Source of the DNA: Ascarosepion bandense | Lineage: Eukaryota; Mollusca; Cephalopoda; Sepiida; Sepiidae | DNA: 64,000 nucleotides | Reading direction: 5' to 3' | Assembly (NCBI GenBank): GCA_037127315.1 | Contig: JBBBDQ010000192.1 | Coordinates: 4,394,001-4,458,000, forward strand | Shown here: positions 25,025 to 35,299 of the stretch, in pieces | Position numbering within the stretch: the stretch's first letter is position 1 | Layout of the letters: each line of letters opens with the position of its first letter | The notes under the pieces: model-generated | Databases searched by the model: none | Seen by the model: the letters and a program-made list of their open reading frames with translations, nothing else | What the model was told of the DNA's origin: nothing | Made by a program: the position numbers and the translations under genes

Positions 25025-25261
25025 CTGCTATATTCATGTTTCAGCCATTGTATTCTCTGGCTTTTCTCAGGTGATTGGAATTTCAAATTGAACCCTTTAT
25101 TTTGATCACTAGGGTATACTGTTCTCGTTCCATAACTTATACCATTTCTGGATGTCTTAGTTATCTCCCTCTAAGTTGTTTGTTCACCACTGCTCTAGCC
25201 AGGTATTGAACTCACAACTCTTTGGATCAAGTCACTGGATCTAACCAATGCTTTTACCCAT
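25025..25261 (-). mobile_element. Second SINE-like family, copy 2
   Basis: On the complement, the copy starts near TGGGTAAAAGCATTGG, passes through CCAAAGAGTTGTGAGTTC, with GAGTTCAATACC as a fair B box, and ends with GAAATTCCAATCACCTG and CAATGGCTGAAACATG. These blocks match 10905-11160. The head here is better preserved than in copy 1. No clear target duplication was found. The copy sits directly beside the dispersed repeat at 25284. Confidence 0.65.
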
Positions 25262-25283
25262 TTTTATTATTTTATTATTTTTG

Positions 25284-25490
25284 CTATCAATTCTCAAGAA
25301 CTAAGAAAATGTATAAATTAATTCAGGTTTAGTTTTTGTTACAATTCTAATTATCACTTTTTAAAGTAAACATTACCAATGAGTGAAGTCAATTAAAAAA
25401 ACAGTATCATAAAAAAAACATACTTTTCACACAACATCTTATTGTGGACATGTAAGTCCAGGTTTACCCACTTTTTTATTATCTTTTTAA
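25284..25490 (+). repeat. Dispersed repeat, copy 2 (pairs with 19.9 kb)
   Basis: The block series is the same as in 19875-20085 and in the same orientation, with several small insertions and deletions. It is separated from the other copy by 5.4 kb, so it is not a simple tandem duplication. Confidence 0.65.
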
Positions 25491-25703
25491 AAAGCCTTTT
25501 TATTTATAAAAACTGAACCGGATTTCCAAAGTTTAGCTTAGATTTGTTTTAACATAAGGCCACAAACATGGGGCACCCAATGGGAGCATTTATTTGTGGA
25601 TTGTGCCAAATGTAAGTTTAGTAAATAACAAGAAATCCCTCTCTTGTTCAATCTGTTCAAATAAAAATACTATTGCCCTTTATATAAAGTCTTACCAAAT
25701 TTT

Positions 25704-25890
25704 GGCTTATGGCTACATCATATTGAAACTCCAGATCCTGTACAATTACCAAAGTTAAGTAATGTTGAGCTTGATCAGTACCTAGATGGGTGACCACTTG
25801 GAAATACCAACCTCAGATGTTGGGTTCATTATATTCACTTACATGCAAATATCTCTTCTCCCTGTAGTTATCAGTTAATCAGTAAAACTT
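25704..25890 (+). mobile_element. 5S-rRNA-headed SINE (SINE3-like)
   Basis: The first 123 bases follow 5S rRNA over its full length. The internal promoter is still legible: ACCAAAGTTAAGTAATGTTG near 25747-25766 (box A region) and TAGATGGGTGACCACTTGG near 25783-25801 (box C), ending in a degraded version of the 5S 3' stem. Many differences rule out a working 5S gene. Directly after the 5S part comes TATTCACTTACATGCAAATA, which matches the body of the tRNA-headed SINE at 9414-9433 in 19 of 20 positions. So this is a SINE with a 5S-derived head and the shared body, not a stray 5S pseudogene. Its 3' end is unclear. Confidence 0.8.
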
Positions 25891-25899
25891 GTATTATTA

Positions 25900-26750
25900 T
25901 CTCCCAAAATAAATTCTTACAAAGTAAAAATATTTTCTGGATTTAAATAACCTGCAAAAAGTTGATAAGCTGTAGAAAACAAATCAATCAATAAACTAAA
26001 ATAAAAAAAATAATATAATGGTTATCAGTACAACATGCAGGGTTTACAGCTTCTGAAAAAATATTCTTCATGGACAAAAATCTATAAAAGAGAATTAGAC
26101 AAGAATTGTCCAGAGTTCATTGGAGTGAATATTTTGGACCAAATCCAAGTAGTATAAGGAACTTTTGGCAAAATGTATTTTCTCAAGTCTATTGATTGCA
26201 TGATAACTTTTTGTTTGCTTTGTCTTTTTTAAGCAAAGAAGAATCATCATTTTTTCCAAGCCTGCAATGATTTGGTCTTCAGTTAGTCACTATATTGAGC
26301 ATAAGGACTATTTTCATTTGACAAATCACCGAAGATAGGAAAATAGTAACCTGCCCTTACAAATACAACTTCTTAAATCAGCAGCATTTTCCTTTCAAAT
26401 TTCAGACCAATCAACCTGCTTTTAAAAGGATAGTTTTGGGTTGTTCTTTTTTTAAGTGTTTTAACACCTATCCTACAGTCCAGATTTAATACCCTGCAAC
26501 TTTTGGCTTTCCCTTTGGCCATTGAAACACTGTAGACAAGACTTAGGAGAATGCAATGAGCCATTTGATGGCAATTCTTAATTCAAAATCTTTCGTGTTA
26601 ATTTTCTTTTAGAAAAAGTAGCACAATCATTTTTTCTGATTCTCTTCTCATTGCTTTTCAATAGTTTGTTTTCAAATTGGCTTCATTTTGGGTGTGTCTC
26701 ATAGTGATTATGGAAATTTTATTCTTTAGAATTTTCCTTTAAATGCAATT
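25900..26750. other. Anonymous AT-rich DNA
   Basis: No gene is recognised. A minus frame at 26564-26373 (63 codons) is lysine/arginine-rich but matches no family I know. Confidence 0.5.
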
Positions 26751-26757
26751 AGGTCTG

Positions 26758-26788
26758 GAATATCTGTGTTTCTGAAACACAGATATTC
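26758..26788. repeat. Perfect 15-bp stem hairpin with one-base spacer
   Basis: GAATATCTGTGTTTC at 26758-26772 is followed after a single T by its exact complement at 26774-26788. In effect it is a 31-base perfect palindrome with a single central base. Confidence 0.85.
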
Positions 26789-26799
26789 TTTAAATATAG

Positions 26800-27950
26800 A
26801 AGCTTTTTTTCAAATTTTCATATAATGCCATTTTTTTACTATCGTTGTTGTTTTTGTTTCCCCAAAATTTTGGCTGCAATTCATTCTTCAGACTTCCTTA
26901 AATCTGAGATTTGTCACTGAAGATGACCAAAGAATGAATAGGATGGAGCATTACTAAAAACAACAAAGATGGAGATGCTTTTGATCCTCAACAAAAATTC
27001 CCTATCAAAGACTTAAAAACTGCCTTAAGATCTATTTTGTTTCAAAGTCTTCAGTAAAAGAACAAATCTATTTATCCACAGAAGTAAATAATATAAAAAT
27101 AATAATTTTCTACAAATAACTTTCTTTTTCATTAAACCTTAATTTGATTTTTTTAAAGATCATCTGCTAAACAAGGTCCTTGACTATAAAATTACAAGTT
27201 TTTTCACAGTTTATCTTTTTTTATTTACTCATGACTAAATACCAGTATTTCATAAGTTTTTTTAATAATATCATACAGTGTTAATGATGGAGTCATTTGG
27301 ATTCTCCAAAGAAGTTATCTGGCTCAGTTCATCCACCAAGATCAATGAGATGAAGATCAGCCACTTTGGCTTGGAGTGAAGAAACAGAAACAGACATACT
27401 GAGAAAGAGAAAAAGAGTTGAATCTGGAAATGAAGTGAGAGAAGTTTCAGTTACCACTGCTTATCTATCCATTGTGTGTGTGTGTGTGAATGAAAAAATG
27501 GGTCACTAGAGATGGAGAGAGACAAGACAAAATGGCTGAGGAAAATTAACTGAGAGAGAGAGGGGAAGAGAAGAGAGAGAAAGAAAACAATACTTTGCTG
27601 GTTAGGTTATCCATGTAAAAGTTGTGTGTGTTTTTTTTTCCTAAGAAATCTCTTTGGATGGCCTTAAATCCTCTGTTAAATTCCTTGTTCCGTGTATTCT
27701 TTTTAGCCAAGTCACTTCCGACTAGCTAGTTAAATTTTTAACCTCCCTCCCAAACCCATTCCTCTGGCCACTAGATAAAATAACCATTTTTCTTTTTGCC
27801 AACTGGCAATGAAGCATGTTCGGTCAGGTTGGTTAGATTTATTTGAAATTTTAGTAAAAGTAAATAATGATTTTGTATTTATTTATTTTTAAGAAATTTC
27901 TTTGATTGGACTTTAACTAAAGTTAAAACTTAGTTAACTCACCATCTGTA
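26800..27950. other. Anonymous DNA with GA- and GT-rich patches
   Basis: The stretch 27395-27600 becomes progressively richer in A and G on the plus strand, with a short (GT)n at 27474-27488. No coding or transposon signal is recognised. Confidence 0.5.
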
Positions 27951-27959
27951 ACTTTTTTA

Positions 27960-28310
27960 ATTGGAGTAGATAGATCAAACTATCGCCCGGTTCACACTCC
28001 ACCCACATGTATTGAACAGGTGAAGAGGCTCATCCCTTGTTCCCTGTTTAGGATGTGGTTTCCAGCTTTCTCTTTTCCAATCTTTTCACTCTTTTATTTA
28101 TTTATTTTTTTTTCTTCAATTGGAGTAGATAGATCTATCTATCGCCCAGTTCACACTCCACCCACGTCTATTGAACAGTTGAAGAGGCTCATCCCTTGTT
28201 CCCTGTTTAGGATGTGGTTCCCGGCTTTCTCTTTTCCAATCTTTTCACTCTTACATAGCCCCCTGCGCTTCAGTGGCATTACCGCCTTGCTCAGGGTGAT
28301 ACGATTAAAA
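27960..28310 (+). repeat. Modular A-tailed dispersed repeat, locus 1
   Basis: Two units of about 159 bp begin with TTGGAGTAGATAGATC, continue with CGCCC(A/G)GTTCACACTCC, GAAGAGGCTCATCCCTTGTT and TCTTTTCCAATCTTTTCACT, and are joined by a T-rich linker. The last unit passes into a distinct 3' end, TTACATAGCCCCCTGCGCTT, and closes with GGTGATACGATT and an A run. The same units and the same 3' end occur at 46.16-46.58 kb. The A-rich end suggests a retroposed, SINE-like element whose internal unit has expanded. A plus frame (28020-28331) reads through both units. I see no known protein in it and treat it as incidental. Confidence 0.7.
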
Positions 28311-28319
28311 AAAAATGTC

Positions 28320-28790
28320 AAAGAAAATTAAAAGGAGCAAATAGAGAAAAGCAAGAGAGAAAGAGGATAAAATAAAGAGAATAGAAGAGAGAGGGAACTA
28401 GTTAACTGATGGTAAAATCATCTACAGAAAACAAAAAAGCAAACAAGAGAAACTTTAAAAAGTGGAAAAACAAATGAAGGAAGAGAGAGAATAAAAATAA
28501 GGACTATAGAGAAAATGAAGGATAGATAGGGTGAGAAAGAAAGGAGCTGGGAGAGAAGAGGAAAGAAAAGGATTGAAAAGGGAAGAAAATTATTTCTGTT
28601 CATCGAGTAAATGTTTAAGATAAAAAAAACATAGGATTTGAGGAGGATAAGGAAATGAGAGAGATGAAATTAGATTAAAGTAACAAAGGATGAGAGAAAA
28701 CCATGAGAGAGAGAAAGAAAGAAAGAAACATAAAGAGAAGACAAATGAGAGAGAAAAAGCAAATATTGATATATGTGGTATTTTTTTAAT
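28320..28790. repeat. Purine-rich tract 1
   Basis: The plus strand is almost entirely A and G for about 450 bp, with many GAGAGAGAAAG-type words. The apparent Phe/Ser/Leu-rich minus frames here are products of this composition. It begins immediately after the A tail of the modular repeat, so it may have grown from that tail. Confidence 0.8.
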
Positions 28791-29074
28791 ATAGTTGAAA
28801 TGCCTAATGCAAAGATCATTGGAGAGAGAGAAAATCAGGAAGATAAAATTGTTTATGTAATGAATGAAACAGACATTCACCAAATTCAAATTGGTCTGGT
28901 ACAAGGCCACATTTATATGGCACTAAACAAAGATTAAAATCTATATCAATGATTATATGTCTAACAATGGATAACTACAAAAAGATAATTGAAAAGACTA
29001 TATTTTCACATAGTGTACGAACCTCCTTTGCACACACATACGTATACATACAGCTCACGCATTCAATGCTAAGC

Positions 29075-29225
29075 GATCATTGGATAATCACATGTTCATT
29101 TCCGGACAACTATTGGCTGGAAAGACCGTTTGCATTTGCAAGATATTTTCCCGCGCAATCAATTTGATCCAACAGTTAACTATTTAAGCAAGGCACCCAC
29201 GTGTATTTCTTCAGTGAGGCCCCAG
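29075..29225 (+). promoter_or_regulatory. Promoter- or LTR-like segment
   Basis: ATTGG (inverted CCAAT) words occur near 29078 and 29112, followed by the TATA-like word CTATTTAAG at 29180-29188 and a less AT-rich start region (GGCACCCACGTG, GAGGCCCCAGGCAG). The spacing is reasonable for a polymerase II promoter. No gene follows that I can identify, so an old LTR is as likely as a host promoter. Confidence 0.3.
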
Positions 29226-29239
29226 GCAGTTGTGGGAAC

Positions 29240-29930
29240 ATGCATTCCCTCACTCACACACCCACATTCATCTTTACAATGGGACCCCAACTGCAGATAG
29301 CTGTTGGTGGCATGCGAAATCTTCTCTTATACACACATACAGTGAGAATTCAGTTGCGAATCCTTGTCAGTTGAATATGCACTCCTCTCACTCACAACTA
29401 ATTTACATATACACATGCTGACACATACACTTTCACACTTTCATCTAGAACTTTCCCCTCAATGGCATACTCATTCAACAAGTGTTAACAAGAACAATCT
29501 TAACATTTTTGAAACATTCATGAACATTTATTCATTTTTGATTGAACTTTCATTTTATGGTCAAAGGGAGGCAACTCCTGATTTTTTCCACACTGTTCAT
29601 TGATCAAGTCCTCTAAGTTGGTAGAGATAGAGAAACAGGACATTTTAAATAACTATGATTGATTGATAAGCAAAGGATATAAATATTAAAATAACTTACA
29701 TTCATTAAGATAAACAAATTTACATTAAAAAAGTGAATTCAAAATTTATGACTTGAAATTATTTAACTTATTAGAATTGATAAAGCATTTGACATTGACT
29801 TATTTTGATAGCAATAAATTTTTAATAACATTATCACTGATTATAATAAATGGTTTCCTTTAAATTTGCAAAGACTAATTTAATCTTGTACAGGGTCACA
29901 TTTTCATGGTGTCAGTTTTTGGAAGTAATG
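29240..29930. other. No feature recognised
   Basis: A CA-rich patch at 29225-29450 gives two overlapping His/Thr/Ser-rich frames that do not resemble known proteins. The remainder is AT-rich and featureless. Confidence 0.5.
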
Positions 29931-29939
29931 ATCTGTAAG

Positions 29940-30900
29940 ACAAGTTCATGCATAGAGATTGGAAGAAGGAGACACAAACAACTTGAGAAAGAAAAATAAA
30001 GACTGTTAATCAAAAACTGAGAAGCTGAAAGTCTTTTGGTCTTTGGGGAAATATGAACAGACTATGAGGTAAAGAAAGATAAGAGAGACTTAGAAAAAAG
30101 CCAACATATTTGGATAAAAACTGAAGACAGTGGGAGATGCAAAGAAGTTTTAATCATAGGTGAACTTGATCCACCTTGATAGAGAGAAAGAATGCTATTG
30201 AGAGAGAAGTAAAACTACTGTTCATGTGTAAAGAACAGAGAAAGAAGAGATTACTGAGTAAAGCAAAAAGAAAAAGAAGAAAGGGAAAGATATAAAATAT
30301 ATAGATACAGAGAGAAGAAAAAGGAAATACAGGTAAGAAGAAAAGACAGAAGAGGAAAGATAATTATGAAATAATTAGAATAAGAGAAAGAGAAAAAATA
30401 AATAAAAATAAGAGAGAGAGAGAGAGAGTGAGTAATGAGAGACATAAAAATAAAAAGGAAATATAACATATACAGAGAGAGAGATAAAAGAGAGGAGAAA
30501 ATGATAAAGAGAACGAAAAAAGTAAAAAAAGATAAACATGGTAATAGGAAAGAGGATTAGCTAAACAAAAAGAAACAAGAAAGAAAGCAAGAGGCAAAAA
30601 GAGAAAGACAGAAAAGACAATGAGAGCAGAAGAAAAAAAGAGAGGTAAAAGAAAGAGAAGCACAAAAGAAGAAAATGACAAAACAAAAGAAGAGAAGAAA
30701 AAAGGAAAAGAGAAAGTGTCTCCTTCCTCTAAAAAGAGAGAGATATAAAGGGCACAAAAAGAGATAGGCAAAGTAGAGAAAATGAAAGAAAAAGAGACTA
30801 AGAAGTGAGAGAAAAAAGGGAAACAAAGAGATAAAACAAACAGAGAGAGCAAAAGTGATATAATCATGTTGAGAGGAAGCAAAACCAGGTAAAGTTATAT
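29940..30900. repeat. Purine-rich tract 2
   Basis: About 950 bp in which the plus strand is dominated by A and G with few C or T residues, including an (AG)n run at 30413-30428. The 172-, 121- and 72-codon minus frames here are Phe/Ser/Leu-rich and reflect composition rather than genes. Such polypurine tracts can form triplexes and often arise by microsatellite expansion and decay. Confidence 0.8.
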
Positions 30901-31264
30901 CACTAATCAATAATAATACCATAGTAGCTCTTGCTTACTAGAGAAATGAAAGGAAGTGGAGATTTAGAACAGTTACAAGGGGAAAGAGAATAGAGAAGGA
31001 TGGTGAGCAGGTAAGTATGTGGATATCTGTACCTATTTCATAAAAGCAGTCACTTTCATAGAAAAATTTAAAAGTAGGTTATAATGGTGAATGTAGACAA
31101 AATATAGACATGAACTATAGAGGGGATACTTTATAGCCAGAATGAATAAGTTGGGTTGATAAAAGCTAATTAAAGTGTTTCATACAAAAGATATAAACTT
31201 CTTAAAATACTCAAATCTTATTCAAGACTAATTTTTCATTCCATTTTCCAATAGCAACTATATA

Positions 31265-31870
31265 TAGGATGTGCCAGATAACATGAAATAACTTATAAAA
31301 AAAAACAATGATATTCACTAAAAAAAATCATTTTTTAAAATTTTGCACATGTTCAAATTAGAAAACAGAAAATTGTTATTCAATAAACATGTTCTCAGAA
31401 CAGCTGCAGCCTTGAAAGTGATTATGGGACTACCAGTTTGTTTCCTTTTCAAACTATTTTCACAGTGTATTTAATGTCAAAGGTCAAATGTCACATGTTG
31501 GAAGTGACTGACATGAACATGAAACATCTTGGTGGGCCATGTGGGAGGAAATAGATTTCTGATGCAATACATATGGCCTCTTTTAGGCCATCTACTTGAC
31601 TACTGTATCCAGCATCATGATATTGCCAGTTGCATTGACCCTAAACTGCAATAGAAAGAAATGGAGGAACATGACAATAGCCCTTATTGTGAATCATGAA
31701 TCAAGACAGATGACATAATGGACAAAACCATGAGGTCTCCACAAAGCCACCCATTGTTGCTCCAGTTCACTTGGCTACATTCAAGAAGCTATCTTCAAGT
31801 AACAGTGGGTGGTAGATGTTGACTTGAGCACTATAAGTTTTTTTCAGTTTCAGCATCAAACTGGAAAAAA
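31265..31870 (-). pseudogene. mariner/Tc1-type transposase relic, copy A
   Basis: The minus-strand translation, with several frame changes, gives VMFLHFF and then RVNATGNIMMLDTVVK. This corresponds to the segment before and around the PWI motif of a common mariner-type transposase (…RVNADAYIEMLDTVVKPW…). The end at 31330-31400 shares GCACATGTTCAA and TTATTCAATAAACATGTTCT with the complement of copy B at 47.19-47.26 kb, confirming the family and orientation. Stops and frameshifts make it non-functional. The DDE/D catalytic acids cannot be followed reliably. Confidence 0.6.
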
Positions 31871-31984
31871 TGAATTGTTGTCTTCCATTTTTATTTATTT
31901 TAAGCATGTATTCTCAAATACCTGGTGTACTTTATATATAAATGTATGTGTATAGTGATTAAAATTAATGCCTTTTTAGAAAGG

Positions 31985-33740
31985 TACTCCCATAGAGAGA
32001 CTGAGCACAATAAATAATGGAGATATGTATAAAAAATAAAGGAACTAACAGGCCAAAACACCTGCTCAGCAACAGGATGTATAAAAGCAAAGGATGGTAC
32101 ACTAATATTAGATAAAGAAAAAATACTTTAGAGATAGGACGAGAATATCAAAGATCTTTTCCACAACAAGAGAGAGCAACAAACAATGCACAAAAATACA
32201 GATGAACAAGAAATATCAAAAATTGAAGTGGAATCAGCAATGGCCAAATTGAAGAGAAACAAAGCAGCAGGACCAGACAAGATTGTAACAGAGATGTTGA
32301 TGTCCTTACAAATAGACAGATTCACAGAAATAATAAATGAAATCTAAAACAGCAGCAATATACCAAAGGACCTAAGCAGATCAATCTTCATAACACTACT
32401 TAAGAAGCCAGGTGCAAAGAAATGTGAACTCCACTGAACAATCAGTTTAATGAGCCACAAAACAAAACTCATCATCCAAATTCTGATGAACATAGTATGC
32501 AGCAGAACTGGCCCAGAGATAGGACAAGAACAATGTGGCTTCATTAAAGATACCAGAACAAGGAATTTGATATTCATGCTCAGAATGCTATCTGAAAGAG
32601 CAATACAAATGAAGAAGGATCTTTATCTGCGCCTTATAGACTACACAAAGGTGTTTGACCAAGTACGCCACAAAGACTTGATAAAGATGCTCAACAACCT
32701 CAACATTTTCAGAAAAGTTATTAAGATAATCAAGAATCTATATTGGCAGCAAGCTGCTTGTGTACAGATAGGAAGTGAACTCAGCAGGTATACAAAAATA
32801 GAAGCAGGAGTAAGACAAGAATGTGTTTTCTTACCGGATCTATTCAACCTGTACAGTGAAGCAATTATGAGAGAAATAAAAGCCTTGCTGAGATTCGTCA
32901 TTAGTGGCTACAATCTCAACAATACAAGATACGCAGATGACACAGTGCTGATAGCAAACACAGAAAGAAAAATGCAGGACCTTCAACAGAAGATAGCAAA
33001 AGAAAAATAAGAAGAAAGGACTGAGCATAAACTTCAAGAAAATTGAATGTATGCTCATCAGCAAAAAGAGGAGCCCAATATGCCAACTACAAGTCGGAGA
33101 ATCTAAAATAAAACAAGTGAAAAAATTTAAATACCTGGAAAGTGTTCTGACAGAGGATGGAAAGTGCGACATAGAGATCCAAAGACGCATTGGCATGGCC
33201 AAGGACGCATTTCAGAAGCTAACTAGAGTACTGAGAGATGAGAAAATCTCATTGGAAAAAAAAGAAAAACGTGCTGGATTGCTGCATGATATCTATCTTT
33301 CTGTATGGAAGTGAATGTTGGACGGTCTCATCAAAGATGAAGGAGAGGCTTGAGGCAATAGAAATGTGGTTTTACAGAAGGATGCTGATAATATCATGGA
33401 CTGAACATGTATGAGGTATTGGAGAGGATGCAAATGAAAAGAAAACACATACTTAACATAAGGAAGAGACAGATGAGGTTCCTGGAATGCACAATGAGGA
33501 AGGAGTGCCTGGAGAATTTAATACTCACAGGACAGATAAAAGGAAAAAGAGACGGAAGAAAACAAAGTGACACCTACTTGATAGGTCTGAGCAAATGGAT
33601 GGTGGAGCAGGGTTTCGAAAAATACCAAGAAAAAAAATATTGAGAGCAACAAGAGACAGAGCCAAGTGGAAGTCCATGACTGCCTACATCCTGAAGAGAA
33701 ATGGCACATGAAGAAGAAGACTCCTATAGAGGTACACACA
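31985..33740 (+). pseudogene. RTE-type LINE, reverse transcriptase relic
   Basis: In order, the plus strand shows AKLKRNKAAGPDKIVTEML near 32240-32300, a region ending QCGFIKDTRTRNLIFMLRML, the RT block RLIDYTKVFDQVRHKDLIKM (first catalytic D in the YTKVFD segment) and GVRQECVFLPDLFNLYSE. It then reaches the catalytic RYADDTVLI near 32930, a C-terminal QVKKFKYLESVLTEDG, and YRRML, WTEHV and ENLILTGQIKG to about 33640. The longest uninterrupted part is 32450-33010. Stops and frameshifts separate the pieces, and a GQ in the canonical VRQGC motif is QE here. No endonuclease domain precedes 31985, so it is 5'-truncated. The 3' end passes into a short (CA)n at about 33730. The RTE assignment rests on motif style; the LINE class itself is certain. 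Confidence 0.9.
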
Positions 33741-33750
33741 CACACATATA

Positions 33751-34182
33751 CCTAAAATCCAATAAAATATGTTAAATTTTTAAAATTACTGGATAGTTAA
33801 AAATATAAATAAAAAAGACATTTATGTTGTATTCATCAAGTAATTTTTTTTCAGTTTTGTCTCTTTTACTTAAATTATGCAAACATTAGGCTGTCAATAA
33901 ATCCCTCAACAGATAAGAATAACACTATGTGTTAGAAAATTGTTTTTCTGTGATATTTTAAACTAAAAGTAAAGAATATTTGTTTAAATTCAGATTAATT
34001 AAATATTAAATCAGCTAATTTTCTTCAAATATTTCAGAAAAATATACATTATTTTGAAAAAATTTTTGAATAAAGGGAAATATGTTGTGTTAACAGATCT
34101 GTCAATATAGACAAATTTATACTGATAAGAAGAAAAAAATTCTGATCAATTTAAATTTGATTTGAAATACACCAAAGTATTA
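33751..34182 (+). repeat. Ancient duplicated segment, copy 1 left part
   Basis: The segment aligns by eye with 37774-38243. Shared landmarks in order are TTACTG(A/G)(C/A)TAGTTAAAAAT, CTTAAATTATG, CAATAAA, AAAGTAAA(C/G)AATA(C/T)TTGTTT, AATCAGCTAAT, ATTTC(T/A)GAAAA and GATC(C)AATC-like words. The two are diverged but clearly related. Its continuation lies beyond the inserted element, at 35158-35285. Confidence 0.6.
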
Positions 34183-35154
34183 CACTAGTCAACAAAATAA
34201 AAATTTTGAAATGGTGTTGAGACACCAAACATCTTTTTCAGCTAATTTGTGGGTGCTGAATCTGAAAATGACCTTACTTTTTCTTGATTAGCTGCTGATT
34301 TTGCTGTACAGAAATGCCACATTTTTTGAAAAAAAGCATTTTTTATTTGTTTTCTGCATATATGATATTGATCGATGGCAATATTTCTCGAAGTAAAATT
34401 ATAGAAACCTCTCAATTCATATTTAAACCAGCAAATACAGGTCTGTTTATAAAGAAATACTATTTTTTTCAATAACAATTAGACCCTAAATCTATAAAAA
34501 TAACACTTAATAAACTAACAGTAGAAATAAAATCTTTGTGAACATAAGAATTATGGTAAAAATTTTCTCTTGCTTGATTGTCTGCTATGTTCAATGTTAA
34601 TTAAGTTCCCTTTGATACTCCAGCAGTAGTCAGTCATCATTCCTTTGTCCCACCATCTCTGGTAGCACTCTTCCATTGTTTTGATATTCTGATGGAATCA
34701 TTCTTCTTGCTCATCACTCACATTTCTATAATTAACCGGAAATTTATGTAGATAACTATGTAAAAAATAAACCTTAATATTCATATTAGCATATTACTGA
34801 TAAAGTTTATCAGTTAATTTGAATTTTGATGATATATTAGAAAAATTTAGTATTTTTATTTTTTAAATTTTTGACTCAAAATACTTTTTCTTCTTATAAA
34901 AATAGTTTATTTTATGTGCCTGACATAAATTGCATGGTCTACCTGAAAATAGATGGGTTTCTACAAATTTTATTAACTAAATATAGCAATCAGCCAAGAT
35001 TGTAAATGGATCTTTTTTCTAAAAATGAGCAATTTCAATACAGCAAATGCAATAACTAACCAAGAAAATCTAAGGTCATTTTTGGAATCAGCACCATCAT
35101 ATTAGCTAAAAAACATGCTTTGTTTCTTGGCACTAAAAATCATGTTGACTAGTG
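34183..35154 (-). mobile_element. CACTAG-ended inverted-repeat transposon with TTA duplications
   Basis: The ends are CACTAGTCAAC at 34183-34193 and its exact complement at 35144-35154, flanked on both sides by TTA (34180-34182 and 35155-35157). The terminal repeats continue inward, imperfectly, for about 150 bp. Shared words are TTTTTCAGCTAAT/TTTTTTAGCTAAT, GGTGCTGA, AAATGACCTTA, TTTTCTTG(A/G)TTAG and TTTGCTGTA. CACTA termini with a 3-bp target duplication are the signature of the CACTA (En/Spm, CMC) superfamily; a TTA duplication alone would also suit PIF/Harbinger. The 4-kb-distant paralogous segment lacks this insertion. Inside is a minus-strand coding relic (34560-34790). At 972 bp it is a non-autonomous or deleted copy. 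Confidence 0.7.
34560..34790 (-). pseudogene. Coding relic of an unnamed conserved invertebrate protein
   Basis: One minus frame runs 76 codons with a single in-frame TGA. It reads NMNIKVYFLHSYLHKFP, then NVSDEQEE, stop, FHQNIKTMEECYQRWWDKG and MMTDYCWSIKG. The pattern V-DEQ-E-FHQ-I--ME-RYQ-RWD---M-DYCW is one I remember from many invertebrate predicted proteins of unknown function, often in high copy. I cannot name the family. The stop falls where those proteins have arginine (CGA to TGA), consistent with decay of a once-coding sequence. Because it lies inside a CACTAG-ended element, it may be the transposon's own protein rather than a captured host gene. Confidence 0.6.
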
Positions 35155-35157
35155 TTA

Positions 35158-35285
35158 GATTAGAATTAAAACTAAAATTAAAGCTTCAAGAAAGATTTTT
35201 CATTTTTAAAAATGCAGTTTAAACTTTAATTCTTCTTTTTTTTTTTTTTGGAGGCATATATATAGAAAAACAATGCATCCCACCA
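35158..35285 (+). repeat. Ancient duplicated segment, copy 1 right part
   Basis: The continuation of copy 1 after the inserted element shares AATTAAA(A/G)CTAAAAT, AAAGCTTC(A/C)AGAA, TTTTTCATT and TGGAGG with 38275-38405. Finding both halves collinear with the other copy is what shows that the 972-bp element is an insertion. Confidence 0.6.
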
Positions 35286-35299
35286 CAAAAAAAAAAACC

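Noticed and set aside
25704..25826. Functional 5S rRNA gene
   Set aside because: Many substitutions throughout, a degraded terminal stem and a following SINE body; no T-run terminator at the right place.
28418..28910. Minus-strand frames of 61 and 106 codons with apparent membrane segments
   Set aside because: Same cause: the purine-rich plus strand.
30364..30922. 172- and 121-codon minus-strand frames encoding Phe/Ser/Leu-rich membrane-like proteins
   Set aside because: They lie wholly within a purine-only tract, so stops are rare on the complement and the composition explains the residues.
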